A stretch of DNA of 64,000 nucleotides from Serratia liquefaciens (GCA_012719855.1 JAAXZN010000026.1:32449-96448); one strand, 5' to 3'. Counted from the first letter of the stretch, positions 1 through 10,149 are shown. Notes: generated from the letters alone by a model not told the origin. Numbers and translations are program-made.

Positions 1-178
1 CCAGATCGCACAGGATTAAATCCGGGTGAACGTCATCCACCAGGCTCAAGGCCAGCAAACCATTGGGCGCCTCACTGGTTTCTGCTCCCAACGATTTCAG
101 ATAGCCAACAAGCACCGAACGAAAAACCAGTTCGTCCTCGACCACCAAAATGCGCTTGTCAGTCAATGGTAATGCCAT
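1..178 (-). CDS. rssB: RssB response regulator, N-terminal fragment (runs off window)
   Basis: Only the first 59 codons are inside the window. The reverse-strand reading begins with ATG at 178 and gives a receiver-domain start, MALPLTDKRILVVEDE, with the acidic pair of the phosphorylation pocket (VVEDE) and, at the edge, the DLILCDL stretch that carries the phospho-acceptor Asp. In E. coli RssB (Hnr) is the adaptor that delivers the stationary-phase sigma factor RpoS to the ClpXP protease. The neighbour upstream on the same strand is rssA, as in E. coli, which supports the name. The adaptor part of the protein is outside the window and cannot be checked. Confidence 0.85.
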   Translation of the reverse strand, partial: MALPLTDKRILVVEDELVFRSVLVGYLKSLGAETSEAPNGLLALSLVDDVHPDLILCDL

Positions 179-283
179 CAGCCGTGCCTCTTCCCTTTCC
201 ATAGTGTAATAGTGGCTCAAAAAGGCCATTTATGCTTGCCGGAAATTTTTCCAACGGTGGGGTATTCTCCCGAGAACCGGCGA

Positions 284-1189
284 TTATTTGTTTTTTATCA
301 ACGGTAATAGCATGTCGATCTGTTTTTCCACCGCCAGTTTGCCGGCGGCAATCGCCTCATCGGCGCGATGGAAATCCAGCGTCGAAATCTGAGGGCAATA
401 AGGTTGAATCAACACATCAGGCGGATCGCCGGCCATGCGGTTACGTTTCAGGCGATTTTCCAGAACCTGGATCGACGTCCCCATGATTTCCATCGCCGTA
501 GGCGTGAAGTTGGGCTTTCTGGTGGTCATTTTGCTGATGCGTTCCCTTAAGCGCCCCCGCCAGTTGCGGGCAGGAAGATCTTGCGGCGCCTCCACATCGT
601 GATTGCGCACCGAGAATAAGTCCTGCTGCATTAAATGAGCATCATGCTGCAAATCGACGGCGATGACGATGTCGGCTCCCAATGCCCTGGTCAATGAAAT
701 CGGCACAGGATTCACCACTGCGCCATCCACCAGCCAATAGCCATCAAACCAGACAGGTGCCAACAGGCCCGGCATGCTGCACGACGCACGAACCGCCTGA
801 TGAATATCGCCTTCCGTCAACCACAACTCGCGTCCGGTACTGAGATTGGTTGCCACGGCGCCGAATTTGAGTGAGCACTCGGCGATATCATCGATCTTCA
901 GCAATTGCCCCACCGCGTTGAAAACCCGTTCGCCGCGTAGCAGCCCACCCCGCTGCCAGGACAAGTCCATCAATCGGATCACGTCCCAATAGCTGAACGA
1001 ACGTACCCAGGTTTCCATGGCAGGCAAACGGTGGCTGGCAAAAGCGGCCCCCACCAGGGCACCCACCGAGCAACCCGCTACTATATCGACTTCAACGCCC
1101 AATTTCTTTAGCGCGTTGATCACGCCGATGTGCGCCCACCCTTTCGCCGAACCCGCGCCCAATGCCAATCCAATCTTTATTTTTCGCAT
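284..1189 (-). CDS. rssA: Patatin-like phospholipase family protein RssA
   Basis: A 301-residue patatin-family serine hydrolase. It has the glycine-rich oxyanion loop near residues 9-17, the nucleophile elbow GCSVG with Ser41, and the catalytic Asp of the DGA motif at Asp155, so the Ser-Asp dyad is intact. I chose the internal ATG at 1189 (MRKIKIGLAL) rather than a start 11 codons upstream because it matches the E. coli N-terminus I remember. The gene lies upstream of rssB on the same strand with about 105 bases between them, as in the E. coli rssAB operon. Its cellular substrate is not established; the family acts on lipid acyl esters. Confidence 0.9.
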   Translation of the reverse strand: MRKIKIGLALGAGSAKGWAHIGVINALKKLGVEVDIVAGCSVGALVGAAFASHRLPAMETWVRSFSYWDVIRLMDLSWQRGGLLRGERVFNAVGQLLKIDDIAECSLKFGAVATNLSTGRELWLTEGDIHQAVRASCSMPGLLAPVWFDGYWLVDGAVVNPVPISLTRALGADIVIAVDLQHDAHLMQQDLFSVRNHDVEAPQDLPARNWRGRLRERISKMTTRKPNFTPTAMEIMGTSIQVLENRLKRNRMAGDPPDVLIQPYCPQISTLDFHRADEAIAAGKLAVEKQIDMLLPLIKNK

Positions 1190-1332
1190 ACTTTCCGCCC
1201 TTTGCCCGGTGAATTGTATCAATGACGCTGTCAGCGTAGATTGTCACGATCGAATAATGTTAGGTAACATATGCGCTAAATTTCTTTCGGCATCGGCCCG
1301 TTCCTCAGGTTCCGGCCATTTTAGGAGTCACC

Positions 1333-1797
1333 TTGTCCGAATTATGCCCCTGCGGCGGCGGAGTGGAGTATAGCGCATGCTGCGAGCCCTACATCAACGG
1401 CAGCCAAACGCCATCAACCCCCGGACAGTTAATGCGCTCGCGCTTTAGCGCTTACGTAAAACACAACGTGGATTATCTGATTGCTACCTGGCACCCCGAC
1501 TGCCACGCGGCGGAATGGCGCAACGGGATCGTCGACAGTTTCAAAGACACCGAATGGCTCGGCCTGACGGTGGTAGAAGAAAAACCGGGCCATGAGGCCA
1601 ATGAAGGTTTTGTCGAATTCATTGCCCGTTTTATCGATGGCAGCACCGGCGAGCAAAGGGCAATGCACGAACGCTCGCGCTTCCTTCAGCTTGGCCAACG
1701 CTGGTATTATATTGACGGAACCAAACCTCAGCCTGGCAGAAATGCCATTTGCCCATGCGGCTCAGGAAAAAAATATAAAAAGTGCTGCGGGCGTTAG
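1333..1797 (+). CDS. ychJ: YchJ family SEC-C motif protein (UPF0225)
   Basis: A 154-residue protein with a cysteine-rich SEC-C-like motif at each end: CPCGGGVEYSACC near residues 5-17 and CPCGSGKKYKKCC at the C-terminus. These motifs bind zinc in SecA and related proteins. The middle part (LMRSRFSAYV, TWHPDC, YYIDGT) is the NTF2-like core typical of YchJ. Translation appears to begin at a TTG (1333) placed five bases after an AGGAG ribosome-binding site. It precedes purU by 109 bases on the same strand, as in E. coli. The exact biochemical role of YchJ is not known. Confidence 0.88.
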   Translation: MSELCPCGGGVEYSACCEPYINGSQTPSTPGQLMRSRFSAYVKHNVDYLIATWHPDCHAAEWRNGIVDSFKDTEWLGLTVVEEKPGHEANEGFVEFIARFIDGSTGEQRAMHERSRFLQLGQRWYYIDGTKPQPGRNAICPCGSGKKYKKCCGR

Positions 1798-1906
1798 CCG
1801 GCAGTCACCGTACCCAAGAGTTTCAGGCGATGGCCTGAAAACGAAAGCGATAAAATTCTCGCCTGCGCAGACAGGACATACCGTATCAGACAGGATCCTC
1901 ATCCCC

Positions 1907-2755
1907 ATGCCACACCAAAATGTACAAAGAAAAGTTTTGCGCACCATTTGCCCGGATGCCAAAGGCCTGATCGCCAAGATCACCAATATTTGCTACAAGC
2001 ATGAACTCAACATTGTTCAAAACAACGAGTTCGTCGATCACCGCACCGGTCGTTTCTTTATGCGTACCGAGTTGGAAGGCATTTTCAACGACACCACGTT
2101 GCTGGCGGATCTCGACAGCGCGCTGCCGGCAGGCTCGGTGCGTGAGCTGCATAATTCCGGCCGCCGCCGCATTGTCGTGCTGGTGACCAAAGAAGCACAT
2201 TGCCTGGGCGATCTGCTGATGAAAAGCGCCTACGGTGGCCTGGACGTGGAGATTGCGGCGGTTATCGGTAACCACGATACGCTGCAAACGCTGGTAGAGC
2301 GCTTTGATATTCCGTTCCATCTGGTCAGCCATGAAGGTCTGACTCGCGATCAGCACGATCAGAAAATGATGGCCCAGATCGACCAATATCAGCCGGACTA
2401 CGTGGTACTGGCCAAATATATGCGTGTGCTGACGCCGGCGTTTGTACAGCACTACCCGAACCAGGTGATCAATATCCACCATTCCTTCCTGCCGGCCTTT
2501 ATCGGCGCAAGACCTTATCATCAGGCTTACGAGCGCGGTGTGAAAATCATCGGTGCCACGGCCCACTATGTTAACGACAATCTGGATGAAGGCCCTATCA
2601 TCATGCAGGACGTGATCCACGTCGATCACACCTATTCTGCCGACGACATGATGCGCGCCGGACGTGACGTTGAGAAAAATGCCCTCAGCCGTGCGCTCTA
2701 CCACGTGTTGGCGCAACGGGTATTTGTGTACGGCAACCGGACGGTTATTCTGTAA
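1907..2755 (+). CDS. purU: Formyltetrahydrofolate deformylase
   Basis: PurU hydrolyses 10-formyltetrahydrofolate to formate and tetrahydrofolate, which balances the one-carbon pool and supplies formate to PurT in purine synthesis. The 282-residue product has an N-terminal ACT regulatory domain (about residues 8-85) and a C-terminal formyltransferase-like hydrolase domain with the INIHHSFLPAF and GATAHYVNDNLDEGP signatures, which contain the catalytic Asn, His and Asp. The ATG at 1907 (MPHQNVQRKV) was chosen because it gives the family length; the open frame extends about 100 codons further upstream but those codons overlap ychJ out of frame and resemble nothing. The tRNA-Tyr genes follow. Confidence 0.95.
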   Translation: MPHQNVQRKVLRTICPDAKGLIAKITNICYKHELNIVQNNEFVDHRTGRFFMRTELEGIFNDTTLLADLDSALPAGSVRELHNSGRRRIVVLVTKEAHCLGDLLMKSAYGGLDVEIAAVIGNHDTLQTLVERFDIPFHLVSHEGLTRDQHDQKMMAQIDQYQPDYVVLAKYMRVLTPAFVQHYPNQVINIHHSFLPAFIGARPYHQAYERGVKIIGATAHYVNDNLDEGPIIMQDVIHVDHTYSADDMMRAGRDVEKNALSRALYHVLAQRVFVYGNRTVIL

Positions 2756-2842
2756 TTGCTCAATAAAGCGGTGCCTTTCGTTCAGGGATGCACCGCCGCG
2801 GGCAAAAAATCGGCAAACGATTCATTTTCTGCATTTCAATAC

Positions 2843-2870
2843 TTTACACGCGCGTTTCATTTGATATGAT
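2843..2870 (+). promoter_or_regulatory. Predicted sigma-70 promoter of the tRNA-Tyr genes
   Basis: TTTACA at 2843-2848 and TATGAT at 2865-2870 are separated by 16 bases and are followed by a GC-rich discriminator (GCGCACCGC), the pattern of stable-RNA promoters under stringent control. The predicted start is about 35 bases before the first tRNA. Confidence 0.6.
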
Positions 2871-2913
2871 GCGCACCGCTTACCGAGACAGACGTTTCGC
2901 AAGCAAGGCCAGT

Positions 2914-2998
<85 letters not shown>

Positions 2999-3060
2999 TC
3001 TTCTCTCTGTTGATGAGTGCACAGCGAAAGCTGAAGTCACTTAAAACACTGAGGGGGAAG

Positions 3061-3166
3061 ATGAGAAGCTTCGCCAAGGTTCGAGTCTCACGCAGTGAGA
3101 CAACGCGCTTTAGCGCGGCCCGCAGGGTGAGGAATGAAGAGACGAATAATCCTTCCCCCACCACCA
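3061..3166 (+). repeat. tyrT-type repeat ending in a copy of the tRNA 3' end, copy 1
   Basis: A 106-base unit lying 62 bases after the first tRNA-Tyr. It contains a GTCTCAC/GTGAGAC inverted repeat, a CGCGCTTTAGCGCGG hairpin, and ends with a 19-base copy of the tRNA 3' end (3148-3166, AATCCTTCCCCCACCACCA). The sequence after the tail also copies the first dozen bases that follow the tRNA. The second unit at 3413-3518 has the same length and nearly the same sequence. E. coli tyrT carries comparable repeats (rtT RNA region) with 19-base tRNA tails. Confidence 0.85.
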
Positions 3167-3262
3167 TCTTCTCTCTGTAAAGAGTGAAGACGCAGTAAAG
3201 AAGCCGGCCAGGTTTCTTCCGGATAAAACCGGAACTACAATGTGTAAAACCATGAATACCAT

Positions 3263-3347
<85 letters not shown>

Positions 3348-3412
3348 TCCTTGTATATCCCCCAGAAACAAACCAAACCTGGAAGTCCCAATATCACTCC
3401 TTAGTGGGAGGG

Positions 3413-3518
3413 ATGAGAAGCTTCGACCAGGTTCGAGTCTCACACAGTGAGACAACGCGCTTTAGCGCGGCCCGCAGGGTGAGTCGCGCAGCGACGAGTA
3501 ATCCTTCCCCCACCACCA
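3413..3518 (+). repeat. tyrT-type repeat ending in a copy of the tRNA 3' end, copy 2
   Basis: Same 106-base unit as at 3061-3166, with a few substitutions (for example ACCAGG for CCAAGG after the AAGCTTCG box). Its 19-base tRNA-like tail is at 3500-3518, and the bases after the tail resemble those after the second tRNA (TCCTTGT...CCCCAG). The 140 bases between this repeat and the next gene show no further recognisable feature. Confidence 0.85.
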
Positions 3519-3669
3519 TCCTTGTTTATTCCCCAGCATCAAATCAATCCTTAGCACTCCGATATCTCATTTATCAATTTCCTTAATCTTTCTGCACGTC
3601 CTCAACTTGAACTCCGACCAACAATTCGCTATACCACTGGCTTCTTTAATGCAGTAAGGAAAAAAGTTC

Positions 3670-4242
3670 ATGCGTAACAATATCTGCGTTTTTTGCGGCG
3701 CCAGCGAAGGCGTTAACCCTGCCTATGCCGAGAATGCACGGCAACTGGGCCAGACACTTGCCGCCCAAGGCCGACGCTTGATCTACGGCGGCGGGAAAAA
3801 AGGGTTGATGGGCATTGTGGCGGATGCCGTACTTGCCGCCGGTGGCGAAGCGGTGGGTATCATTCCTGAACGATTGGTTGAGGCTGAAACTGCTCACCGT
3901 GGCCTGACCGAGCTGGAGGTGGTCCCTGACATGCACACCCGCAAGGCGCGTATGGCGGCCCTGGCTGACGGCTTTATCGCCTTGCCGGGCGGCATAGGAA
4001 CGCTGGAAGAACTGTTTGAAATCTGGACCTGGGGTCAGATTGGCTATCACAGCAAACCGGTAGGCCTGCTCGACGTGAACGGTTTCTACCGCCCGCTAAA
4101 CAATTTCCTGCAGCACGTGGCCGATCAAGGCTTTATGCGTCATGATTATCTCGGCACCATGCACATCAGCGAATCCGCACAAACCTTGCTGCAACAATTC
4201 GACGACTATCAGCCCAAAAATTACGACCGCTGGGCGAAATAA
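3670..4242 (+). CDS. LOG family protein (cytokinin riboside 5'-monophosphate phosphoribohydrolase type)
   Basis: A 190-residue Rossmann-fold protein of the LOG family (TIGR00730). The diagnostic motif PGGIGTLEELFE is present near residue 108 and is preceded by the MHTRKARM region, which together form the nucleotide-binding and catalytic site. Family members cleave ribose 5-phosphate from nucleoside monophosphates; in plants and some bacteria this activates cytokinins, while in most bacteria the natural substrate is uncertain. It is a single gene, with a possible hairpin terminator just after its stop. The start follows a TAAGGA box by about ten bases. Confidence 0.85.
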   Translation: MRNNICVFCGASEGVNPAYAENARQLGQTLAAQGRRLIYGGGKKGLMGIVADAVLAAGGEAVGIIPERLVEAETAHRGLTELEVVPDMHTRKARMAALADGFIALPGGIGTLEELFEIWTWGQIGYHSKPVGLLDVNGFYRPLNNFLQHVADQGFMRHDYLGTMHISESAQTLLQQFDDYQPKNYDRWAK

Positions 4243-4250
4243 CCCGGCTT

Positions 4251-4275
4251 GCCAGCGGCGGTCATTGCCGCTGGC
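4251..4275 (+). terminator. Hairpin after the LOG-family gene
   Basis: A perfect 9-base stem, GCCAGCGGC (4251-4259) with GCCGCTGGC (4267-4275), lies eight bases after the stop codon. There is no T-run, so termination is only suggested. Confidence 0.4.
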
Positions 4276-4344
4276 CCGCGTTACATTTCCGGCCAAACTC
4301 TGCTACTATCTCAACACATTTTTCTCGTATAAACGGCACCGCTC

Positions 4345-5151
4345 ATGAAGTTTGTCTCTTTTAATATCAATGGACTGCGCGCGCGTCCGCACCAACTGGC
4401 CGCAATTATCGAGCAGCACCAACCCGACGTGATCGGTCTGCAAGAAACAAAAGTTCACGATGATATGTTTCCGCTGGAAGACGTGAGCCAGTACGGCTAT
4501 CACGTGTTCTATCACGGGCAAAAAGGCCATTACGGCGTAGCGCTGCTGACCAAAGAAAAGCCGCTGGCCGTTCGCCGGGGTTTCCCTACCGATGAAGAAG
4601 ACGCCCAGCGCCGCATCATCATGGCCGACCTGGCTACGCCGCAAGGCACCCTGACGGTAATCAACGGCTACTTCCCACAGGGTGAAAGCCGTGACCATCC
4701 GATCAAATTCCCTGCCAAAACGCGCTTCTATCAGGATCTGCAAAACTACCTTGAGCAGCAGATGTCAGTAGACTCACCGGTGTTGGTGATGGGTGACGTC
4801 AATATCAGTCCAAGCGATTACGATATCGGTATCGGTGAAGAGAGCCGCAAGCGCTGGTTGCGCACCGGTAAATGCTCTTTCCTGCCGGAAGAACGTGAAT
4901 GGATGGATCGCCTGATGAACTGGGGCCTGGTGGATACCTATCGCCACGCCAATCCAGAGCGCAACGATCAGTTCTCATGGTTCGACTACCGTTCGCGTGG
5001 CTTTGATGAAAACCGCGGCCTGCGTATCGATCTGCTGTTAGCCAGCACGCCACTGGCCGCGCGTTGTATCGCGACCGGCATCGATTATGAGATCCGCGGG
5101 ATGGAGAAGCCATCGGATCACGCACCGGTCTGGGCGGAATTCTCGCTGTAA
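4345..5151 (+). CDS. xthA: Exodeoxyribonuclease III
   Basis: XthA is the major AP endonuclease and 3'-5' exonuclease of base-excision repair, removing 3' blocking groups and cutting at abasic sites. The 268-residue product has the length and catalytic residues of the E. coli enzyme: Glu34 in LQETK, the [11 protein letters not shown] segment with Asp151 and Asn153, and the terminal SDHAPVW with His259. A strong hairpin terminator follows, and nudG starts about 45 bases later, the same order as in E. coli. Confidence 0.97.
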   Translation: MKFVSFNINGLRARPHQLAAIIEQHQPDVIGLQETKVHDDMFPLEDVSQYGYHVFYHGQKGHYGVALLTKEKPLAVRRGFPTDEEDAQRRIIMADLATPQGTLTVINGYFPQGESRDHPIKFPAKTRFYQDLQNYLEQQMSVDSPVLVMGDVNISPSDYDIGIGEESRKRWLRTGKCSFLPEEREWMDRLMNWGLVDTYRHANPERNDQFSWFDYRSRGFDENRGLRIDLLLASTPLAARCIATGIDYEIRGMEKPSDHAPVWAEFSL

Positions 5152-5158
5152 TTAATCC

Positions 5159-5180
5159 AACCCCGGCCCTGCCGGGGTTT
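5159..5180 (+). terminator. Rho-independent terminator after xthA
   Basis: AACCCCGGC / GCCGGGGTT form a 9-base stem with a CCT loop, followed by a short pyrimidine run (TTCTCTCT). Confidence 0.75.
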
Positions 5181-5195
5181 CTCTCTGTGGTAAAG

Positions 5196-5597
5196 ATGAA
5201 AATTATCGATGTCGTCGCCGCCATCATCGAAAAGAATGGCAAAATTTTACTGGCACAACGCGATGCCGACAGCGATCAGGCCGGCCTGTGGGAATTTCCT
5301 GGCGGAAAAGTGGAACCCGGCGAAAGTCAGCCTCAAGCCCTGGCGCGTGAACTGGATGAAGAGTTGGGAATAGTGGCCAGCGTCGGCGATTACGTCGCCA
5401 GTAATCCGTGGCAGCAAACTGAGCGGGTGATTAGGTTACATGCCTGGCGTGTCGAGGCATTCAGTGGCGAATTGCAGAACCGCTGCCATGCCGACTTTGT
5501 TTGGGTAACGCCGGAGCAGGCGTTTGACTATCCGCTGGCTCCGGCCGACGTACCGCTGCTGGCCGCGTATATTGCCAGTTTAGCGTCAGAAGCCTGA
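5196..5597 (+). CDS. nudG: Nudix pyrophosphohydrolase NudG (CTP/oxidised pyrimidine dNTP)
   Basis: A 133-residue MutT-like enzyme that hydrolyses pyrimidine (deoxy)nucleoside triphosphates, including oxidised and methylated forms, to monophosphates. The Nudix box begins at GGKVEPGESQPQALARELDE and continues EELGI, with all metal-binding glutamates. I prefer the ATG at 5196 (MKIIDVVAAIIE) over the GTG at 5187 because it aligns with the E. coli start; neither has a strong ribosome-binding site. It sits between xthA and the convergent ynjH, as in E. coli. Confidence 0.9.
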   Translation: MKIIDVVAAIIEKNGKILLAQRDADSDQAGLWEFPGGKVEPGESQPQALARELDEELGIVASVGDYVASNPWQQTERVIRLHAWRVEAFSGELQNRCHADFVWVTPEQAFDYPLAPADVPLLAAYIASLASEA

Positions 5598-5615
5598 GCC
5601 GCTGACGTTACCGCG

Positions 5616-5909
5616 TCACTTCTTCAGGCGGATCCAGATCAGCGGATTGGTTCCCACCACGTTGGGGTCGCGCACGCACTGCAGCACTTCCCCTTCCACC
5701 TTCAGTACCGCCCCTTCAGAATAGTTTTGATCCTGATAAATGCAGCAGCGGCTGCAAGGTTGCACGGCAGGTTGAGCCGCCGCGCTTTTCGCCGCGCCCC
5801 AAATTTCCGGCGATACCGGCACCACCACGTCCACATCGCCACGGTTGGCCATGACCGCAGACGAAAATATCAGTGCGCCAGTGGTCAGCATCAGTAAGGC
5901 GTAATTCAT
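5616..5909 (-). CDS. ynjH: YnjH family protein (DUF1496), exported
   Basis: A 97-residue protein with an N-terminal signal peptide (about residues 1-21, ending VMA) and the conserved DUF1496 core [19 protein letters not shown] with a closely spaced cysteine group, followed by a fourth cysteine in LQCVRD. It is predicted to be periplasmic. Its ATG overlaps the stop of topB by four bases (ATGA type), so it is the last gene of the selD-selU-topB operon. Function is unknown. Confidence 0.85.
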   Translation of the reverse strand: MNYALLMLTTGALIFSSAVMANRGDVDVVVPVSPEIWGAAKSAAAQPAVQPCSRCCIYQDQNYSEGAVLKVEGEVLQCVRDPNVVGTNPLIWIRLKK

Positions 5910-7831
5910 TCGCTCTTCTCCCGCGCCTTGCCGGCGCTCTTCTTGCGTTTTTTTGCCCCGGAGGAAGGTGGCGGCGGCAACCCGCGAAACGCCATACTCG
6001 CCCGGCTCTGCTTGGCCTGATAAATCAGCTCCTGCAAAGTCCCCACGAGAGGTTGCATAAAGTCCTGATAGCGACAGGATTTCTCACTGATTTGCGTCAG
6101 CGTAGCCTCCCAGTTCGCCGTCATATCCGGACGGGCAGCAATATCCGGCAGCGAATGGATCAGCGCCCGACCGGTTTCGCTGGAATGAATATAACGCCCT
6201 TTCTTATACAAAAACGCCCGCTTGAACAGTAACTCAATAATGCCTGCGCGCGTGGCCTCGGTCCCTAAACCATCGGTCGCTCGCAGGATTTTCTTTAACG
6301 CTTTATCCTGAACAAAACGTGCAATACCGGTCATGGCGGAAAGCAGACTGGCATCGGTGAACGGGCGCGGCGGTTGCGTCTGACGCTCAACCACTTCACC
6401 GCGTTCGCACAACAGTTCGTCATCCTTCGCCACCACCGGCAGCGGCGCCCCTTCGTTTTCTTCGTCGCGCTCTTTACTGCCCAACAGCGTCCGCCATCCT
6501 GCCTCAGCCAGGAAGCGTGCCTTGGCGATAAATTTGCCTCCGGCGATGTCCAGCTCAATGACGCATTTGCGGAACATGGCGTCCGGGCAAAACTGCATCA
6601 GGTACTGTCGGGCAACCAGCCCATAAACGTTCAGTTCGTCCTGACTGAGGCTGACCTTGCTGGCACGTGCGGTGGGAATAATTGCGTGGTGAGCATCCAC
6701 CTTCTTGTCATCCCAGCAACGGTTACGACGATCGCTGTCGATCACCGGCTGCGGGTAAAGATCCGGTTGATGAACACTGATGGCGTGCAACACCGAATGG
6801 CGCCCGGCGAAATGCTCTTCCGGTAGATAGCGGCAATCAGAACGCGGATAAGTGATTAACTTATGGGTTTCGTACAGGCGCTGACAGACATCGAGCACCT
6901 GCTGCGCACTCAGGTTAAAGCGTTTGGAAGCTTCGATCTGCAAAGTCGACAATGAAAACGGCAGCGGAGCGGTATCTGATTCCCGTTTATCATTATAGGA
7001 GGTGACCAGCGCCGGTTGGCCTTCGATGCGCTTGAGCACGTGCTCCGCCAAAGGCCGGTGCAGCAGACGCCCTTCCTCATCCTGATAGGGTTCGCAGGAG
7101 TCGCTGGGTTGCCACAGGGCGACGAATCGCTCCTCTTTCGGCGTCACGATGTGCGCTTTCACTTCGAAGAAGTCTTTCGACACGAAGTTTTCGATATCTT
7201 CGTCCCGTCGCACTACCAGCCCCAATACCGGCGTTTGTACCCGCCCGACGGACAACACGCCGTCATAACCGGCATTGCGCCCCAAAATGGTGTAGGCGCG
7301 GGTCATGTTGATGCCATACAGCCAGTCAGCGCGGGAACGTGCCAGGGCGGAAACACACAGAGGAATAAAATCGCGGTTATCACGTAACCGTTCAATCGCA
7401 CGTTCCACCGCCTGCGGGTTGAGATCGTTGATCAGGCAGCGGCGTACGCTTTGACGTTTTTCCGGCGTCAACGCCAGATAGTCGAGCACCTCGTCCACCA
7501 GCAGTTGCCCTTCGCGATCCGGGTCACCTGCGTGCACTACCTCATCGGCCTCATGCAGCAGTTTTTTGATCGCATTAAGCTGTTTGCTTACCGACGGGCG
7601 GGGCTGCAACTGCCACTTTTCAGGGATGATCGGCAAGTCCGCCAGCGACCATCGCGCATAGCGACTGTCGTAGGCATCCGGTTGCGCCTGTTCCAATAAG
7701 TGGCCCACGCACCAGGTCACCACATCATTGTTACCACAGGCGATAAATCCGTCACCGCGGCGGTGCGGTTTAGGGAGTACGTCGGCAATGGCGCGCGCCA
7801 AACTCGGTTTTTCGGCAATAAACAGTCGCAT
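5906..7831 (-). CDS. topB: DNA topoisomerase III
   Basis: A type IA topoisomerase that decatenates replication intermediates. The 641-residue product has the Toprim domain at the N-terminus (Glu7; DPDREG with Asp103 and Asp105) and the catalytic Tyr328 in [13 protein letters not shown], the same number as I recall for E. coli TopB. The C-terminus is rich in lysine and arginine, as expected for the DNA-binding tail, and slightly shorter than the E. coli protein. Its start shares one base with the stop of selU, indicating translational coupling. Confidence 0.96.
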   Translation of the reverse strand: MRLFIAEKPSLARAIADVLPKPHRRGDGFIACGNNDVVTWCVGHLLEQAQPDAYDSRYARWSLADLPIIPEKWQLQPRPSVSKQLNAIKKLLHEADEVVHAGDPDREGQLLVDEVLDYLALTPEKRQSVRRCLINDLNPQAVERAIERLRDNRDFIPLCVSALARSRADWLYGINMTRAYTILGRNAGYDGVLSVGRVQTPVLGLVVRRDEDIENFVSKDFFEVKAHIVTPKEERFVALWQPSDSCEPYQDEEGRLLHRPLAEHVLKRIEGQPALVTSYNDKRESDTAPLPFSLSTLQIEASKRFNLSAQQVLDVCQRLYETHKLITYPRSDCRYLPEEHFAGRHSVLHAISVHQPDLYPQPVIDSDRRNRCWDDKKVDAHHAIIPTARASKVSLSQDELNVYGLVARQYLMQFCPDAMFRKCVIELDIAGGKFIAKARFLAEAGWRTLLGSKERDEENEGAPLPVVAKDDELLCERGEVVERQTQPPRPFTDASLLSAMTGIARFVQDKALKKILRATDGLGTEATRAGIIELLFKRAFLYKKGRYIHSSETGRALIHSLPDIAARPDMTANWEATLTQISEKSCRYQDFMQPLVGTLQELIYQAKQSRASMAFRGLPPPPSSGAKKRKKSAGKAREKSE

Positions 7832-8949
7832 TATTCACCGTTATTCTGGCTGTACGTCATCAGGAATTCTCTTACTTCAGCATAATTCCCGCGGAACACA
7901 ATCCGCTGGGATTTTTTTTCCAATTGATAGTGATACATCGGATCATAGTAGTGCTGCAACAACGGCACCAGCCACTCCTGATGCGCGTCACTATTACCGC
8001 CGGCATATTGACGCTGTAACGCCCATTCCAGGCTCTGCGTCAGCTGCTGAAAACGCTCCAGGCCCAAGCGACGGCGAATGGCAAACAGGCCGTGGTGCAG
8101 ATACTCGTCGTATTTCTGCCAGCCCAGCTCCGCCCCCAAAACCTGCTCAAACGCCAGACGCATGCGATCGATATATTCATGCTGCAACCGTGCCAGACGC
8201 ACCTCGAAAGGATCGTCGATAACGGCCACCGGCGCCTGCTGCATGCGGGTGAAAATGGGCAGCGGCAGATTGTTGCTGCCGATAATGCGCCCTTCGTCCT
8301 CCAGCACCCAACGGCGGCAGCCACCATGCTGTTTTTTCAGCAATAACACAGCCAGACGATTCTCAAAATCAATCTGTCCGCTTTGTGCCACCAGCGTTCG
8401 GCCAAAAGATGAACCGCGATGCCGCGCCGCGCCTTCCAGATCGATACCTTCGGTCAGTTCATTGACCAACACCGTTTTGCCGCTGCCGGTATTGCCGCCG
8501 ATCAACACCATCGGCAGTTCGGCGCTTTGTTCCAACGTGGTCAGCAAGAACTGCCGCAGCGCCTTGTAGCCGCCTACAATGCGCGGATAGTCCACTCCAG
8601 CCTCATGCAGCCATTGCTGCACCAGTTGCGAACGCAAGCCTCCGCGAAAACAGTAGAGGTAACCCTCCGGCCATTGCGCGCATTGCGCCAGCCACGCCGC
8701 CGTGCGCTCCTCGCGCAATCGGCCGTTAACCAGGCTGTGGCCCAGAGCAATCGCTGCCTGCTGTCCCTGCTGTTTGTAACAGGTGCCCACCGCCTGCCGT
8801 TCATCGTCGTTCATCAACGGCAGGTTTACCGCATTGGCGAAAGCGCCCTGCTGAAACTCAACCGGCGCACGCACATCAATCAGCGGGATATCCTGCAAAA
8901 AAATGCGCCGATAGTCTTGGGTATCCGCCCGAGCCAACGTAACAGACAC
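7831..8949 (-). CDS. selU: tRNA 2-selenouridine synthase
   Basis: SelU (MnmH, YbbB) converts 2-thiouridine at the wobble position of certain tRNAs into 2-selenouridine through a geranylated intermediate, using selenophosphate from SelD. The 372-residue product has an N-terminal rhodanese domain with the active-site cysteine in YCFRGG (Cys100) and a P-loop GNTGSGKT at about 152-159. It overlaps selD and topB by one base each, so selD, selU and topB are tightly coupled. In E. coli the gene (ybbB) lies far from selD, so this arrangement gives an operon linking selenium-donor synthesis to its user. Confidence 0.94.
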   Translation of the reverse strand: MSVTLARADTQDYRRIFLQDIPLIDVRAPVEFQQGAFANAVNLPLMNDDERQAVGTCYKQQGQQAAIALGHSLVNGRLREERTAAWLAQCAQWPEGYLYCFRGGLRSQLVQQWLHEAGVDYPRIVGGYKALRQFLLTTLEQSAELPMVLIGGNTGSGKTVLVNELTEGIDLEGAARHRGSSFGRTLVAQSGQIDFENRLAVLLLKKQHGGCRRWVLEDEGRIIGSNNLPLPIFTRMQQAPVAVIDDPFEVRLARLQHEYIDRMRLAFEQVLGAELGWQKYDEYLHHGLFAIRRRLGLERFQQLTQSLEWALQRQYAGGNSDAHQEWLVPLLQHYYDPMYHYQLEKKSQRIVFRGNYAEVREFLMTYSQNNGE

Positions 8950-9992
8950 TACACAACCTCGATCAGCGGCTTGCCCGCAACGGCCGTATGCAGTTCACCG
9001 ATAGCCTGAAGCTGAATGCCGTGACGTTCGGCAATTGCCTGAACCTGCTGTTCCGCTTCCGGTAATACCGCCAGCAGCAAGCCACCAGAGGTCTGCGGAT
9101 CGCACAGTAATTGCCGCTGCAGGCTGGTCATTTCACCGACCAGATGGCCGTAACTTTCGAAGTTGCGCCCGGTACCGCCCGGCACACAGCCTTCGACAAT
9201 ATAGCGCTCGATGTCCGGCAATTTTGGCACCTGCTCAAACCAAACCGTCGCCTGCAATCCCGACCCCTGGCAAACCTCACTCAGGTGGCCCAGCAGGCCG
9301 AAACCGGTCACGTCGGTCATCGCCGTTACGCCTTCCACATCGGCAAAATCCGCGCCCGGTTTGTTCAGTTGGCACATAACTTCGGTCGCCAGGCCTTCAT
9401 GCTCAGGGCGTAATTGACTTTTCTTCTCGGCGGTGGTCAGCACGCCGATGCCCAGGGGCTTGGTCAGGAACAGGCGGGCTCCGGCCTGGGCCGCGCTGTT
9501 CTTCTTCACCCGGTCGGTATTGACGATACCGGTAACCGCCAGGCCAAAAATAGGTTCAGGAGCATCGATAGAATGGCCGCCGGCCAACGCGATCCCCGCC
9601 TGTTGACAGGCGTAGCGCCCACCGTCGATCACCTGTTGCGCCACTTCCGGCGGCAGCTTGGCTATCGGCCATCCCAAAATGGCAATCGCCATGATCGGTT
9701 TACCGCCCATGGCATAGACGTCGCTGATGGCATTGGTTGCCGCGATGCGGCCGAAGTCGAACGGGTTATCGACGATAGGCATAAAGAAATCGGTAGTGCT
9801 GATAATGCCAACGCCGTTACCGATGTCATACACCGCAGCATCGTCACGGGTTTCATTGCCCACCAGCAAACGCGGATCGACAAACTTCACCCGCTCGCTG
9901 TGCAGAATAGTTTCGAGAACTTTCGGTGAGATTTTACAACCGCAGCCTGCGCCATGGCTGTACTGGGTTAAACGGATCGCTGGCGATGTCAT
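8949..9992 (-). CDS. selD: Selenide, water dikinase (selenophosphate synthase)
   Basis: SelD makes selenophosphate from selenide and ATP, the selenium donor for selenocysteine and for tRNA selenouridine. The 347-residue product has the catalytic Cys17 and Lys20 in GAGCGCK, followed by [11 protein letters not shown] and the [10 protein letters not shown] motif of the AIRS/PurM fold. I chose the ATG at 9992, ten codons inside the longest frame, because it has an AAGGGAG ribosome-binding site eight bases upstream and matches the E. coli length. Cys17 is an ordinary cysteine codon, not a TGA. Confidence 0.96.
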   Translation of the reverse strand: MTSPAIRLTQYSHGAGCGCKISPKVLETILHSERVKFVDPRLLVGNETRDDAAVYDIGNGVGIISTTDFFMPIVDNPFDFGRIAATNAISDVYAMGGKPIMAIAILGWPIAKLPPEVAQQVIDGGRYACQQAGIALAGGHSIDAPEPIFGLAVTGIVNTDRVKKNSAAQAGARLFLTKPLGIGVLTTAEKKSQLRPEHEGLATEVMCQLNKPGADFADVEGVTAMTDVTGFGLLGHLSEVCQGSGLQATVWFEQVPKLPDIERYIVEGCVPGGTGRNFESYGHLVGEMTSLQRQLLCDPQTSGGLLLAVLPEAEQQVQAIAERHGIQLQAIGELHTAVAGKPLIEVV

Positions 9993-10059
9993 ATACCACT
10001 CCCTTCGGTTAACGGCATTCAAGATATCATAGGGTAGCGCTTGCCGAGGGGAATGGTAA

Positions 10060-10091
10060 GAGCAGGCTGTCGATAAGCGAACAGCCTGCTC
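10060..10091 (-). terminator. Inverted repeat between ydjA and selD
   Basis: GAGCAGGCTGT at 10060-10070 pairs perfectly with ACAGCCTGCTC at 10081-10091 (11 bases). On the minus strand it is followed only by a weak TTACC, so it could terminate ydjA transcription or act as a regulatory hairpin before selD. Confidence 0.45.
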
Positions 10092-10149
10092 AGAAACAAC
10101 ACAGAATGGCGGGATTTAACTCATTTTTGCCGCAACCCTGCGCCTGAGT

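Noticed and set aside
1592..1906. Upstream extension of purU by about 105 codons
   Set aside because: It overlaps ychJ out of frame and its sequence does not resemble PurU, whose usual start is matched at 1907.
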